From assembly GCA_023634235.1 (NCBI GenBank), contig JAMKCF010000023.1:4687001-4751000 (forward strand): 64,000 nucleotides of DNA, read 5' to 3'. Positions 40,001 through 45,779 of the stretch are shown piece after piece. The position numbers and the translations under genes are program-made. The stretch's first letter is position 1. Each line of letters starts with the position of its first letter. The DNA comes from Pisaster brevispinus. Lineage: Eukaryota; Echinodermata; Asteroidea; Forcipulatida; Asteriidae. The notes below the pieces were generated by a model. That model was not told the DNA's origin. It was given only the letters and a program-made list of their open reading frames with translations, and made no database searches.

Positions 40001-41365
40001 CTTTAAAGCAAACCTCTCCATCGATAAAAGCATTTATTACTTGGCTGTTTTTTATGTTCCAGTTTGGAATTTTTCTGCGTAGAGCTCCTGCTTCAACTTC
40101 AAATTTGTCTTTCTATTCCTATATGAAACCAGTCTTAAAACAAGATGAAAACTTCATCTTCAGTGGAAGATCAGGGATTTAAGAAACACCCTGTCAAGTT
40201 ATCTGACAATTTGAATTCGGTGTTACCAGTATACTGCTGTGCATGCGCTAGTGTCCTCAAAATTGCCCTGAAATGGCTAGAAAAAAATCACTACAGCAAA
40301 AAAACAAGTTATTTTTGTAAAGTTTTTAATATATTCTTGTTTTCTTATTTGGTTTCTTCAGGAGATGGGCGTGATGCAGGCTAAGAATGTGAGCAGAACA
40401 TCTCAAGCAGACCAAGGTAGTCTTCCACTCAATGATATGCAGTTGTCACAGATTGAGCTCATCACATCACTCAGTGAACAGATATCAATGCTTGAGGAGA
40501 GACTAGATGACTGTAAGTAGCTACAGGTCAAAGATTAGGTGTGTCGTGCCTGAGCGGTTAAGAGCACGGGCTCTGTCGTTTGATCAGCAGAGTGTAGTTG
40601 GAGTCCCAATTGTGCCACTTTTGTCCTTCAAAATCAAAATACTTGACCATCATTTCTTTGTCCTTCGAATATGATATCAATCCAAAAGTCCCTTGAACTA
40701 GGAGTAGTAGTGAATGAAAAAGAAGTCAGCTCAGGCTTGCGAGCTACAGTGATTTCTTTAGCAGAAATATGTAATAATAATAACAAAAATTAAATTCCTA
40801 AAATTAAAGCAGCTTTGTAAATTTGCTAATCCAAAGTATAGTGATTTTAAATGAAACATTTAAGGGGATGTGACAGTCAAGGTTAACTATCTTCAAGTAA
40901 CATTATGGATGTTCTGTGTGGATCCTTCCATCCTTCAGACCAACATCCCACATCTTCAACCCCGTAACCTCATCCCAACAACTCCACCCTAGCAACCTCA
41001 TCCCAACAACTTTACCCTCAAAACTTCATCCCAACAACTCCACCCTCACAACCTCATCCCAACAACTTCACCCTCACAACCTCATCCCAACAACTCCACC
41101 CTCACAACCTCATCCCAACAACTCCACCCTCACAACATCATCCCACCAACTCTACCCTCACAACCTCATTCCAACAACTCATTGAATAAAACCTGTTATA
41201 AACTCCTCATTTCGGCAAATCTTTATCTTAGTATAAATTTGTATCCTTCCAGGTACTTGTAAGGATTACCGGAGTGGTCTAAGACAGATTCCAAGACGAA
41301 GAACAAACAGAGAAAGAAGATCCGATGAAAGACGAAAGAAGCAATCAGAGAATACAAATTTTTAA
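12886..41365 (+). CDS. EGFL7: EGFL7/EGFL8-like secreted protein, complete, 10 exons
   Basis: Ten exons join into one frame of 368 codons plus stop: 12886-13007, 23813-23941, 25815-25933, 26451-26546, 29788-29883, 30516-30611, 31866-31988, 33273-33334, 40362-40512, 41253-41365. Every intron is GT-AG and every phase matches. Domains in order: signal peptide (about residues 1-28), EMI domain (41-124) starting GRHVC and ending with the CCPGW motif and a final Cys, three six-cysteine EGF domains (125-219), a calcium-binding EGF starting DVNEC (220-260), a heptad-rich coiled coil (about 268-331) and a basic tail. This is the EGFL7/8 order (EMI, EGF, cbEGF, coiled coil), but with two extra EGF domains, so it is longer than the roughly 270-residue vertebrate proteins. 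Family members are secreted, matrix-associated regulators of vessel formation and Notch signalling; function here is inferred. Multi-EGF EMI proteins such as MEGF10 lack the cbEGF plus coiled coil. The gene symbol denotes the family; EGFL7 and EGFL8 may not be separate outside vertebrates. Confidence 0.9.
14213..14234. repeat. Perfect 22-bp palindrome catggaggtag/ctacctccatg
   Basis: Uninterrupted palindrome flanked by gatgtaac on the left and gatgtaac on the right (ttgatgtaac and atgatgtaac). The flanking octamer repeat suggests a target-site duplication around a minimal inverted element. Confidence 0.65.
17953..18230 (+). mobile_element. MITE family D, copy 2
   Basis: Begins tttaaagggagcctaccttt and ends aaaggtaaactttaccttta. 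Shared internal words: ttggtaattactcc, cttacttggtaag, cattttgagaaac, tggttttagaga. It has an internal hairpin, gagaaacgtttc...gaaacgtttctc. Non-coding. Confidence 0.75.
18398..18604 (+). CDS. Weak 68-aa ORF inside intron 1, unidentified
   Basis: ATG at 18398 opens MAHVYCTFGFSTNGNSAMW... to a TGA at 18604. It lies in a less AT-rich patch next to the family D MITE and contains a cryptic donor-like aggtaagc. No recognised domain and no signal peptide. Probably not a gene; listed because it is an ATG frame with ordinary codon composition. Confidence 0.1.
   Translation: MAHVYCTFGFSTNGNSAMWIQVSLSVHEEPDGQFQVTGQYIASGVEGGKHYQDSKAAIIATSLSMTTK
22178..22199. repeat. Palindrome tggaggtaga/tctacctcca
   Basis: Ten-bp arms with a 2-nt loop, followed by tggttc. 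Same arm sequence as the perfect palindrome at 14213. Confidence 0.55.
22235..22645 (+). mobile_element. Repeat family B, copy 1 (gggctcgaaattaacac type)
   Basis: Begins ggggcttgaaattaacac, then tggaccacaggcc. It contains cagtgattttagcc and gaccagtaaaatcaagacc and ends gtggatttccccctcaaaat followed by agagctctga. The same order is seen at 47886, 50312 and 51747. Non-coding. Confidence 0.7.
23465..23581. mobile_element. Palindromic element with 23-bp inverted ends
   Basis: The left arm aattggcggctacagctatg continues gct; the right arm is its inverse with one mismatch (agccatagctgtagccacca, then att). The 117-bp element sits 232 bp upstream of exon 2. Confidence 0.75.
23813..23941 (+). CDS. 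EGFL7: EGFL7-like exon 2: first half of EMI domain
   Basis: The acceptor is a T-rich tract ending aatttacag. The 129-nt exon is phase 2 to phase 2 and carries the first four EMI cysteines (RHVC, ESYC, FTRC, GYLC) and the aromatic-rich QPYFKPFF stretch typical of EMI domains. The true donor is at 23942 (AC|gtaaga). The exon end and donor are repeated in tandem just downstream (see the separate repeat entry). Reading past the donor meets a TAA stop at once. Confidence 0.9.
23924..24013 (+). repeat. Three tandem copies of the exon 2 end and splice donor
   Basis: ctctgcaccaaatacacgta (true exon end and donor) is followed by gacaccaaatacacgtaaga and then by gacaccaaatacaccaaata. Copies 1 and 2 both carry a GT donor (23942 and 23976); copy 3 has lost it. 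Use of the second donor would add 34 nt and hit TAA at once. Confidence 0.8.
24074..24351 (+). mobile_element. Repeat family C, copy 1
   Basis: Starts ggttctcccttaacagtgg. Carries taaacaccggaggaccagtc, agaattcactc, tggtcctgctga and tggactagtgaagtgacaag, and ends near ggcaaactctga. Shared with 26557, 30871 and (inverted) 47474. Confidence 0.65.
24428..24600 (+). mobile_element. Repeat family A, copy 1 (3' end degraded)
   Basis: Matches ccaatgtcatagagctgttt, gcttaccagaataaggtcac and gtgactggtatcctgcttat. The right inverted end is not intact. Confidence 0.65.
24900..25216 (+). repeat. Second unit of an intron 2 duplication, with family A copy 2
   Basis: Words before family A copy 1 (caaacttgcaaaaaagtctt, gaagtgctgttagacc) recur here (caaacgtgcaaaaagtctta, gaagtgctgttagacc). 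They are followed by family A copy 2 (25023-25216), ending gatgaaattgggccc. Confidence 0.65.
25815..25933 (+). CDS. EGFL7: EGFL7-like exon 3: second half of EMI domain
   Basis: The acceptor tract is ttccactttttcag and the donor C|gtaagt. The 119-nt exon enters in phase 2 and leaves in phase 1. It encodes TTLYRMAYRTRNVV, then the diagnostic AYTCCPGWRQ motif and the closing Cys of the EMI domain (SCND). The YRT...YR and CCPGW signatures are shared with the vertebrate EGFL7 EMI domain. Confidence 0.9.
25934..26450 (+). other. EGFL7-like intron 3 (517 bp)
   Basis: AT-rich; ends in an unusually long T-rich tract with repeated ttgttattgttattta before the acceptor. No repeat family recognised. Confidence 0.6.
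26451..26546 (+). CDS. EGFL7: EGFL7-like exon 4: EGF domain 1
   Basis: A 96-nt, phase 1-1 exon coding one six-cysteine EGF domain: C1-TIE-C2-RNNGR-C3-VAPES-C4-A-C5-PSGYSGQY-C6. There is no calcium-binding DxNE start and no O-fucose site, since the residue before C3 is Arg. It resembles exon 6 (GRCV.P.SCACP) more than exon 5. The donor is G|gtgagt. Confidence 0.9.
26557..26763 (+). mobile_element. Repeat family C, copy 2
   Basis: acaaacactggtcccttggc, ttagaacacctgaggaccag, tggctggccagttcagtg, tggactagtggaatgcc, ending ggacaaagtttgac. It begins 10 bp inside the intron. Confidence 0.7.
26940..27135 (-). mobile_element. tRNA-derived SINE (GGTCTAGTGG type)
   Basis: On the minus strand there is an A-box-like tggtggtctagtggtaag and a B box ggttcgaatcc (complement of 27025-27035), followed by a unique tail. 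The two acceptor-stem halves do not pair, so it is not a functional tRNA gene. Confidence 0.65.
27443..27605 (+). repeat. Repeat family G, copy 1
   Basis: ggttctccccaggaac, gcctaagcatgctgaattg, gcttggtgtttatctttggt and ccctagtgtgca recur in the same order at about 55955-56120. Confidence 0.6.
27720..27871. mobile_element. Palindromic element (gggagacttttgg family), copy 1
   Basis: Perfect 14-bp ends ctaatgggagactt / aagtctcccattag. The arms continue imperfectly inwards through ggcagcagacttaccaggta and its inverse. A second copy is at 42476. Confidence 0.8.
28380..28540 (+). mobile_element. tRNA-derived SINE (TAGATAGCTCAG type), copy 1
   Basis: gggagactgccaacattagg, then A-box-like tagatggctcagttggtaaa, B-box-like agattcaaatcccgc and the tail tttttctgttttcaaccc. 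The same order is found at 33640 and in inverted form at 41866. Confidence 0.7.
29788..29883 (+). CDS. EGFL7: EGFL7-like exon 5: EGF domain 2
   Basis: A 96-nt, phase 1-1 exon with acceptor gtttcattgcag and donor C|gtaagt. The six cysteines fall in VSCAVEC, DGYC, PDTCTC and GETC. It is the most diverged of the three EGF exons: Tyr before C3 and TCTCAGGW in place of the SCACP of its neighbours. Only 632 bp separate it from exon 6. Confidence 0.9.
30070..30432 (+). mobile_element. tRNA-derived SINE (GCCGAGTGG type) split by family A
   Basis: The left part has an A box, gttgccgagtggttaagagc, and a B box, ggttcgagtcc (30140-30150). The SINE then resumes at 30345 with gtcttgacactttgtgtccc and tccttcaggatggggtatt. 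A related copy without the insertion is at 40541. The head is Leu/Ser tRNA-like. Confidence 0.7.
30152..30344 (+). mobile_element. Repeat family A, copy 3 (intact)
   Basis: 193 bp with long inverted ends: gggcccaatttcatagagct, then gcttaagca, matched by the inverse ending in gctctatgaaattgggccc. Inside: gcttaccagaataaggttac, gtgactggtatcctgctcat. No coding capacity, so a non-autonomous inverted-repeat element. This is the best-preserved copy in the window. Confidence 0.8.
30516..30611 (+). CDS. EGFL7: EGFL7-like exon 6: EGF domain 3
   Basis: A third 96-nt, phase 1-1 exon. The domain reads PLCLRQCENGGRC, then SPDSCACPNGWSGRYC. It is closest to exon 4, and the ENGGRC and CPNGW spellings are closest to a canonical EGF. 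The acceptor is cccgttattttag and the donor G|gtaaga. Confidence 0.9.
30871..31069 (+). mobile_element. Repeat family C, copy 3
   Basis: gttctcccttaacagtggtc, ttaaaacacctgaggaccag, caagtggtcctgctggctag, ending gggcaaactgac. All landmarks of copies 1 and 2 are present. Confidence 0.7.
31312..31475. repeat. Repeat family I, copy 1 (caggcct..aggcct ends)
   Basis: tgttcaggccttgaac at one side, gtggcctgtg at the other, with gggcacggcaattttcc and gcaaagagcacc between. Related words occur at 43085-43255. Confidence 0.45.
31866..31988 (+). CDS. EGFL7: EGFL7-like exon 7: calcium-binding EGF domain
   Basis: A 123-nt, phase 1-1 exon. It starts with the cbEGF signature DVNEC. Six cysteines follow, with the aspartyl/asparaginyl beta-hydroxylation consensus C-x-N-x4-Y-x-C-x-C visible in CKNAEGTYTCSC, and the typical GFTLDDDGLSC ending. 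This matches the second, calcium-binding EGF of vertebrate EGFL7 in position and type. The acceptor gatccctag has a short pyrimidine tract; the donor is A|gtaagt. Confidence 0.9.
32075..32275. repeat. Degenerate tandem repeat, unit about 21 bp (aagttctcaagaaatacaag)
   Basis: About nine imperfect units such as aaagttctcaagacatac, aagaaacttctcaaaaaaat and aagcaagttgtcaagaaatg follow one another. Confidence 0.75.
33012..33195 (+). mobile_element. Repeat family A, copy 4
   Basis: cacaatttcattgagctaca, gcttaccagagtaaggttac, gtgactggtatccttgctaa, ending gctctatgaaattgggccc. Same orientation as the gene. Confidence 0.8.
33273..33334 (+). CDS. EGFL7: EGFL7-like exon 8: linker and start of coiled coil
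   Basis: A 62-nt exon entering in phase 1 and leaving in phase 0 (CAG|gttagt). It encodes ICLACSPEYVALQDKVNR and then IEQ. Heptad-spaced hydrophobic residues (V, L, V, I) begin the coiled coil that continues directly in exon 9 as EMGVMQ. The phase fit to both neighbours and the continued heptad pattern support this small exon. Confidence 0.85.
33640..33935 (+). mobile_element. tRNA-derived SINE (TAGATAGCTCAG type), copy 2
   Basis: tagggagactgccagggcta, A box tagatagctcagttggtaga, B box ggttcaaatcc (33868-33878), tail tttttctttgtttaaccc followed by aaaattaa. It has the same long upstream module as the inverted copy at 41866. The head looks like a Lys/Val-type tRNA but is not foldable as a tRNA gene with a paired acceptor stem. 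Confidence 0.75.
36262..36660. repeat. Tandem duplication, period 191 bp
   Basis: gagtttgttttcacattcaa starts at 36279 and again at 36470. Between them accggggacctataacaaaa and ggacaataggaggtcccc also recur at 191 bp. The two copies are nearly identical, so the event is recent. A diverged third unit follows after a TG run. The open frames here are repeats of one sequence. Confidence 0.85.
37100..37283 (+). mobile_element. MITE family E, partial copy
   Basis: ttggttgtgacaaccgaaat, cagatacagttttcttgatt, atttcagagggaaatgtttc, ending taccaattctgtataatac. This is the right half of the element seen complete at 52415. Confidence 0.7.
38050..38145 (+). repeat. Repeat family H, copy 1
   Basis: gtagcattaaaagggtcagt, cttgtctttttatagtgtgc; nearly the same words occur at 63594-63650 (gtagcattaaaagggtct, gactttttaaagtgtgc). 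Confidence 0.5.
38779..39000 (+). mobile_element. Repeat family A, copy 5 (degenerate)
   Basis: cttaccttgcagaaaagggt, actgggcaaaatattg and tctgcttaacagctttatga followed by gattgggacca keep the family A order. The left end is badly eroded. Confidence 0.5.
39255..39575. repeat. Tandem repeat, period 104 bp, about three units
   Basis: gagtccaatcagggtagcaa begins at 39261, 39365 and (as gagcccaatc) 39469. Each unit has cctcaattgggctagtttgg and ccaattgggatcagttgtaa. The units are almost identical. A decayed fourth partial unit may follow. Confidence 0.85.
39780..39885. repeat. Two-unit duplication containing actagcaaattattatcata
   Basis: gacaactagcaaattattat and gacaactagcaaactattat, each followed by cataactaagttatctc. 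The second unit has an 8-bp internal repeat of taacttca. Confidence 0.7.
40362..40512 (+). CDS. EGFL7: EGFL7-like exon 9: coiled coil
   Basis: A 151-nt exon, phase 0 to phase 1, with acceptor tttggtttcttcag and donor T|gtaagt. It encodes a second heptad stretch (LSQIELITSLSEQISMLEER) ending LDDC and one N-glycosylation sequon (KNVS). Coiled coil followed by a Cys just after the cbEGF is the C-terminal arrangement of EGFL7/8 proteins. The Cys codon is split with exon 10. Confidence 0.9.
40541..40700 (+). mobile_element. tRNA-derived SINE (GCCGAGTGG type), copy 2
   Basis: tcgtgcctgagcggttaaga, gatcagcagagtgtag, B-box-like gttggagtccc, then tttgtccttcaaaatc and tttgtccttcgaatatgata. It begins 28 bp after the exon 9 donor. 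Confidence 0.6.
40955..41184. repeat. 28-bp minisatellite, about eight units, G-free on the + strand
   Basis: Unit: cctcatcccaacaactccac followed by cctcacaa. Units 3 to 8 are nearly identical. From about 40995 to 41181 the + strand has no G. It ends 68 bp upstream of the terminal exon. Confidence 0.9.
41253..41365 (+). CDS. EGFL7: EGFL7-like exon 10: basic C-terminal tail and stop
   Basis: The last coding exon, acceptor ttgtatccttccag, stop TAA at 41363-41365. It begins with a CTC motif, then a strongly basic tail (RRRTNRERRSDERRKKQ) and ends ENTNF. A positively charged end could bind heparan sulfate or matrix, but this is inference. A 28-bp minisatellite lies 68 bp upstream of the acceptor. 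Confidence 0.88.
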
Positions 41366-41848
41366 TGGGATCAACGTTTTTGTCTTTTAATTTCTGTTTT
41401 CATTTCTTTCAAAGCTGATGTACACAGGGTCCAAGCCTTTTCTCCTTTCACCAAGTGGCCTTTATAAGTGTTTAAAATGGAATGATTTTTACTTCTCCTA
41501 TTTTGAACGAACATTAAAGAACTCGTGTACAATTAGCCAATTTGTGATCAATCAAGTCATGGTATCAGGCACTATTCAAAGACTGATTTGAAAATACCTT
41601 TTTAGACGAGTTCAGGCAGGTGCACTGGTAATTTTACCAGAGGAACGGAACACAATAACCTTAATAATGTAACAACCAATACAGAGGTATGTGCATTGGA
41701 CACTTCTACATTCTCTTGAAACAAATCTGATTTGTCAATGCAAAATACCAATGGTAATTATGCTCCAATCTTATTGTTGAATGGCACATTAAACCTCATG
41801 ATAGCTTGGATCGGTGGAGGGTTGCTTCTGAGCTCATTTGATTTTGTA

Positions 41849-41854
41849 AATAAA
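41849..41854 (+). terminator. Candidate polyadenylation signal AATAAA for the EGFL7-like gene
   Basis: The first canonical AATAAA after the stop codon lies 484 bp downstream. A weaker ATTAAA is at 41513-41518. A reverse-strand SINE begins within about 20 bp, so the 3' end probably abuts it. No transcript evidence is available. Confidence 0.45.
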
Positions 41855-41865
41855 GTACCGTTATT

Positions 41866-42175
41866 AAATATTTAATTTGGGGTTTGAACAAAGAAAAATA
41901 GAGTAGAGCTGGATTTGAAGCTTCGACACTCTGGGTTGATGTGCTGGTGCTGTACCAACTGAGCTATCTATCTCTAATATTGGCGGTCTCCCTATTTTGT
42001 CTATCTGTGTTTGAGGGTACCAGTTAGAAGCCATTTGACCTGTAACTGCCGTATAGCCAGGGATCACACTCAAGTTTATGATACAACCTGGGAAGCGGCC
42101 GGAGAGGGATCACCTTAAGGGGAAGGGACTTTTTATTTCAATTGCCAAGTAATAAACCACAAGGGATATTATTTG
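41866..42175 (-). mobile_element. tRNA-derived SINE (TAGATAGCTCAG type), inverted copy
   Basis: Complement of the 33640 copy: gtaccaactgagctatctat (A-box side), the tail complement gggtttgaacaaagaaaaa, tggcggtctccctattttgt, and distal agtaataaaccacaaggg. The last phrase also occurs at 11845 and 47067, suggesting further fragments there. Confidence 0.65.
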
Positions 42176-42475
42176 TCTTATTAAAGGGCAAGTCACATTC
42201 TCTATTGACCCCTTGCACCAGGTCACACATGGCTCTTGTCTACCATGCCCGCCATTTTGGGAGTCATGTTGCACTTTAAACGAAAACCGTGCAAATTACC
42301 CATGGCCTAAAATGTGCATACACTGATAACACTGAGGGACATTCACAACAAGTGATTTGGGTCAAAATTGCAATAAACACATACAAGCCCGTGAAAAGTT
42401 CATCAAATTCAAGTTCATGAACAAACCAACAAATAATTTGTTTTCAAGAATTGTGTGCACTGTTATGATTGCAGC

Positions 42476-42623
42476 AATGGGAGACTTTTGAACACCAGGT
42501 GGCAGCAGACTTACCAGGTAACTTTCCATTGTTAACGTCGTTCCGAACATGCTCACATTTCCAAAAACAATAGATTTACCAGCACGTCTGCTGCCACCTA
42601 GAGTTCCCAAAAGTCTCCTATAG
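42476..42623. mobile_element. Palindromic element (gggagacttttgg family), copy 2
   Basis: aatgggagacttttgaac and gttcccaaaagtctcctat as inverted ends; inner ggcagcagacttaccagg and its inverse acgtctgctgccacctag. Same family as 27720, with a diverged centre. Confidence 0.75.
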
Positions 42624-43084
42624 AAGTAAGCAACTGTTACAAGGTTTTCAAATGGTATTTTCTAGACTTTGACAGTATTTCAGACAATCTTTTTCTGGAG
42701 GATTGGTAGTGTTTGAGTCAAAATTTCAGATAGATTTAATTTTCTTTTTTCAATTATCAATCTGTACTTTGTAAGAGCCTGAGTTTACTAAAATGTGAAA
42801 GAGTTTTAACACTGGTAAGATGGCAGTATTATGTGGAAGGAATGTACTGTACATAAATGGGTTTCTATGCAATTGTGAAATGTATATAGAATATGTATTT
42901 TAAGTTTTATGGCCAAGTCATGGAAAATTCATGAGGTGAACAGGGGTACAGGCTCCACACAAAAATGAGAACTTATCAAAGTCTACATGATAAGAAATTA
43001 ACACCCTGGCTCCATGTCTACCATAAGGTCCAAGGCATTTTTTGAGGGTCTTTACCATGGCCTTAAAGATTGTGAGGAGAGGTA

Positions 43085-43255
43085 CCAGGCCTGGAATTTT
43101 ACTTTCGAGAGGGCAAGGCCATTTTCGTTTTGCAAAGGGCACTTCCATTGGTGAATCTTAAAGTCTATGGGAAACTTTTGACGGTGCACAAAGGCCAAAC
43201 CAGGGCAACAGAGGCCATAGCCTCTGTGGCCTCCGTTTAATTCAAGGCCTAGGGA
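43085..43255. repeat. Repeat family I, copy 2
   Basis: accaggcctggaattttact at the left and ttaattcaaggcctaggg at the right form loose inverted ends. Internal words gcaaagggcac and aaggccattttc parallel 31312-31475. Confidence 0.45.
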
Positions 43256-45623
43256 ACTAAATGGAGAATGAGTCACGTTGATTCAATAAGGAACCAAAGG
43301 GAACTCCCCACAAGACCCTTCCCAGAACCTTGGTTTATTCTGAATGGTACTAATCGGAGACTTAAGGAAAGTTGGAAAAGAGGTTGACAAATATTGGCTG
43401 AAGGGGAGGGGTGCACATAAGAAAACAAGGCTTCTAAGAAACTAATTGATGGCCAATTAAACTTTGTTAAAAAGGATTCGAAAGCTGGGGCTTAAACCTA
43501 AGTGGTTGAAGAGCGTTGTTTAAAGGGACCACACAGTAACTTTTATAAATAAGTTTGAATTAATAATAAGTAATAATTTTGGTTAAAAAAAAATAGTTTA
43601 GTTTGAAAGCTTTGGTTCAGTGTGTTTGTCCAATTAAGGGAGTCACCATAGTGCAGAATTAAGGTTTTAAGTTTAATACTGATGTAAGTATTTTATTAAA
43701 TGTAAGTAAGCTAAGAGCGAAGGAAGGATTTGTGTTTCTGGTTTATAAATTGTGATGGGATTGGTGAATTCACAATGGGGTGGGAAGTGCATTTTCTTAA
43801 TTTCAATAACTGAGGAAGTTACAAAATAGTGCAGTTGTCTTAGGCTGAACGGTATGCTTCCATTTTGTCTTCAACTTTGTGTAAAGATTTTTAGATTAGT
43901 GCCTTATTTACTAGGCTGTTAAATTATTGGAGTTGAACAAGATAAATTTGGTAGTGTTATTTTAGAACAAAATATTTTGTGGTAATGAGCCATCAAGTTT
44001 AATTATTCTGTTTGCTGTACATAAATGTGTAAAGATTTCCTTGAAGGGAGACTGTTCTTTTTCGCAAAATAAAATTGGCATAATAATATTATGCTCTCAA
44101 AATACGATGGGGTATGAAAGTTTGATAAATTTAGTGCGATGATTGGCTGACAAAAGGAATTGCCTTTTAGATTGTTATCATCCGCTGATCCATTTTCAAT
44201 CAGTTAGATGCCAGATGTGAGCAAAGCATTGCTCAAAATATTGCTCAAATAGTCATTGCATCGATTTTAAATTTTTATGTAATTTTTTATTTCATGCACA
44301 AGTAGCATTCGTTTGAGAATAGTATATGTTATTATTTCGGCAGCAAATGTTCTTTTACATAAAGCTGAAATCGTATAATAATTCTTAACGCCAATGTTTA
44401 TTTGACAAACCACAAGAGGGCGGGCTTTAAATTTAAAAAAGTTTAAATAAAACAAGAGGAGCACTTTAAAATAGTCGCCGTGTCGGCGGGTGAAGGTTGC
44501 AGTTGATTGTTGCAGATCACTCGTAGGAATAGGGACGCATCCGAATCCTCAAGCGACTTATGCTGCGGCAAGAACCTTTGGCTACAACGACAGAAAAGAA
44601 TAAGTTTTTCAGCCGTAAATATTTCATACCGCCCTCAATAATAGTAGTTTATCTTGCGGTGTTTTATTCGTGAGGGCGCCATTTCGGATAAACAATTTAC
44701 ATTCACGAAGTATGACTCCAGGCTTGCATAACTTGATCTTGAGATCACGGGAATTTTTAAATGGATATTTACTATTAATATCTTAGTAGTTACCAAAGTT
44801 ATTGCCAAAATGAGAAATTGAAAGAGAGAAAAAATTCTTCGTCTTTCGATGAAAGAATTTGATAAAAAGTACGAAGCCTTTTTGTCCATCCTCATCCCCT
44901 TTTCAATTTAAATATTTTCTGATAATTGTTTGTTTTTCATCCACATGCACCAAATATTCGAAAAATTTACAATAAGACCACTTCCGCAAGGCAAGCTAAT
45001 TGAATATTTATACCCAAGTTCACAAAGAAAAAATAGTTTAAATGACTCACTCAATCGTAATTTCATGACGAAAATAAACAAAGCGTACTGCGTGCCTTTC
45101 ATTTTAAATATTAAAACCCTCTATTAATTACCCTATTACTTGAAAAACACAATACTATCCATATTGATATATAAAAATATTGTTCTAAATGTAGAAGCCA
45201 TTAAAATTATAGCAGGTGGCTTTTGTCGTACGCCGCCTAACACCAAAAACTACTCCACCCACAAACCTTTGCACTTTGAACCCGAAACTATACGAAGCAA
45301 CTAACGTCCTAATCGATAATTTTCAGAGTCGATAAATGTAATTCAAAGTCCAGGGTTTTAAAGCTCAAAATCTCCACTAGTTTTGATTTGATTTGAGCCA
45401 AGGAAGCACAACTACTGTGTGAGCAATATCTTTTACAAGAATTATTATGAAATGTTTGTTTTTCAGCTGTGCACTATTTGTTATCAATGAAAAATAAATA
45501 TTAGAATTATAATCGATTCCTAAACGCAGACGACAAGTTGAAATTGCACACCCTCGCTCACGTATATCGGATCGTTCTACCAAAGAATTCAACTGCCGGC
45601 GGTATATCACTGGTCGATGTGTC

Positions 45624-45675
45624 ATGGAGGAGTTGCGTTTTCTGTCTACAAATGGCGAGTTTTAAACCAGGATAG
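45624..45675 (+). promoter_or_regulatory. Two overlapping upstream ORFs before the LamG-EGF start
   Basis: ATG at 45624 opens a 13-codon uORF (MEELRFLSTNGEF, stop 45663-45665). ATG at 45652 opens a 7-codon uORF (MASFKPG, stop 45673-45675). Neither shares the frame of the main ATG at 45713. If the transcript starts upstream of 45624 they could reduce translation of the main frame. Confidence 0.35.
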
Positions 45676-45712
45676 TCTTCTTTCTGTGTCCACGGAATAG
45701 AATAGAGACAAC

Positions 45713-45779
45713 ATGGATTCTGTTCAGGGAAAGGACAGCATAATGCTGGCATTATTTACTGTTATCTGCGTTTCTTTTG
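45713..45779 (+). CDS. LamG-EGF gene exon 1: start of signal peptide
   Basis: ATG in a strong context (aacATGG). It encodes MDSVQGKDSIMLALF and then TVICVSF, and ends in phase 1 with donor G|gtaagt. The hydrophobic run continues as GFFNQAHA in the next exon, giving a textbook signal peptide with cleavage before QV. Two short upstream ORFs precede it. Confidence 0.7.

Larger units (their letters stand above)
33335..40361 (+). other. EGFL7-like intron 8 (7.0 kb)
   Basis: The largest internal intron, splitting the coiled coil. Contents: tRNA-derived SINE (33640-33935), TA dinucleotide run (36116-36134), 191-bp duplication (36262-36660), partial family E element (37100-37283), family H repeat (38050-38145), family A copy 5 (38779-39000), 104-bp tandem repeat (39255-39575) and a short duplication (39780-39885). 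34000-36100 shows no supported feature. Confidence 0.7.
40513..41252 (+). other. EGFL7-like intron 9 (740 bp)
   Basis: Contains a tRNA-derived SINE (40541-40700) and a 28-bp minisatellite (40955-41184) just before the last acceptor. Confidence 0.7.
41366..45712. other. 3' end of the EGFL7-like gene and intergenic spacer
   Basis: Probable 3' UTR to about 41870, then an inverted tRNA-derived SINE (41866-42175), a palindromic element (42476-42623) and a repeat (43085-43255). 43260-45600 shows no supported feature. The last 400 bp should include the LamG-EGF promoter; no convincing TATA box is seen. Confidence 0.6.

Noticed and set aside
13008..41252. A miR-126 hairpin in an intron, as in vertebrate EGFL7
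   Set aside because: I looked for the seed cgtaccg and its complement in the introns by eye and found none. The nearest string, ggtaccg at about 14912, lacks the rest of the mature sequence. A covariance or BLAST search would settle it.
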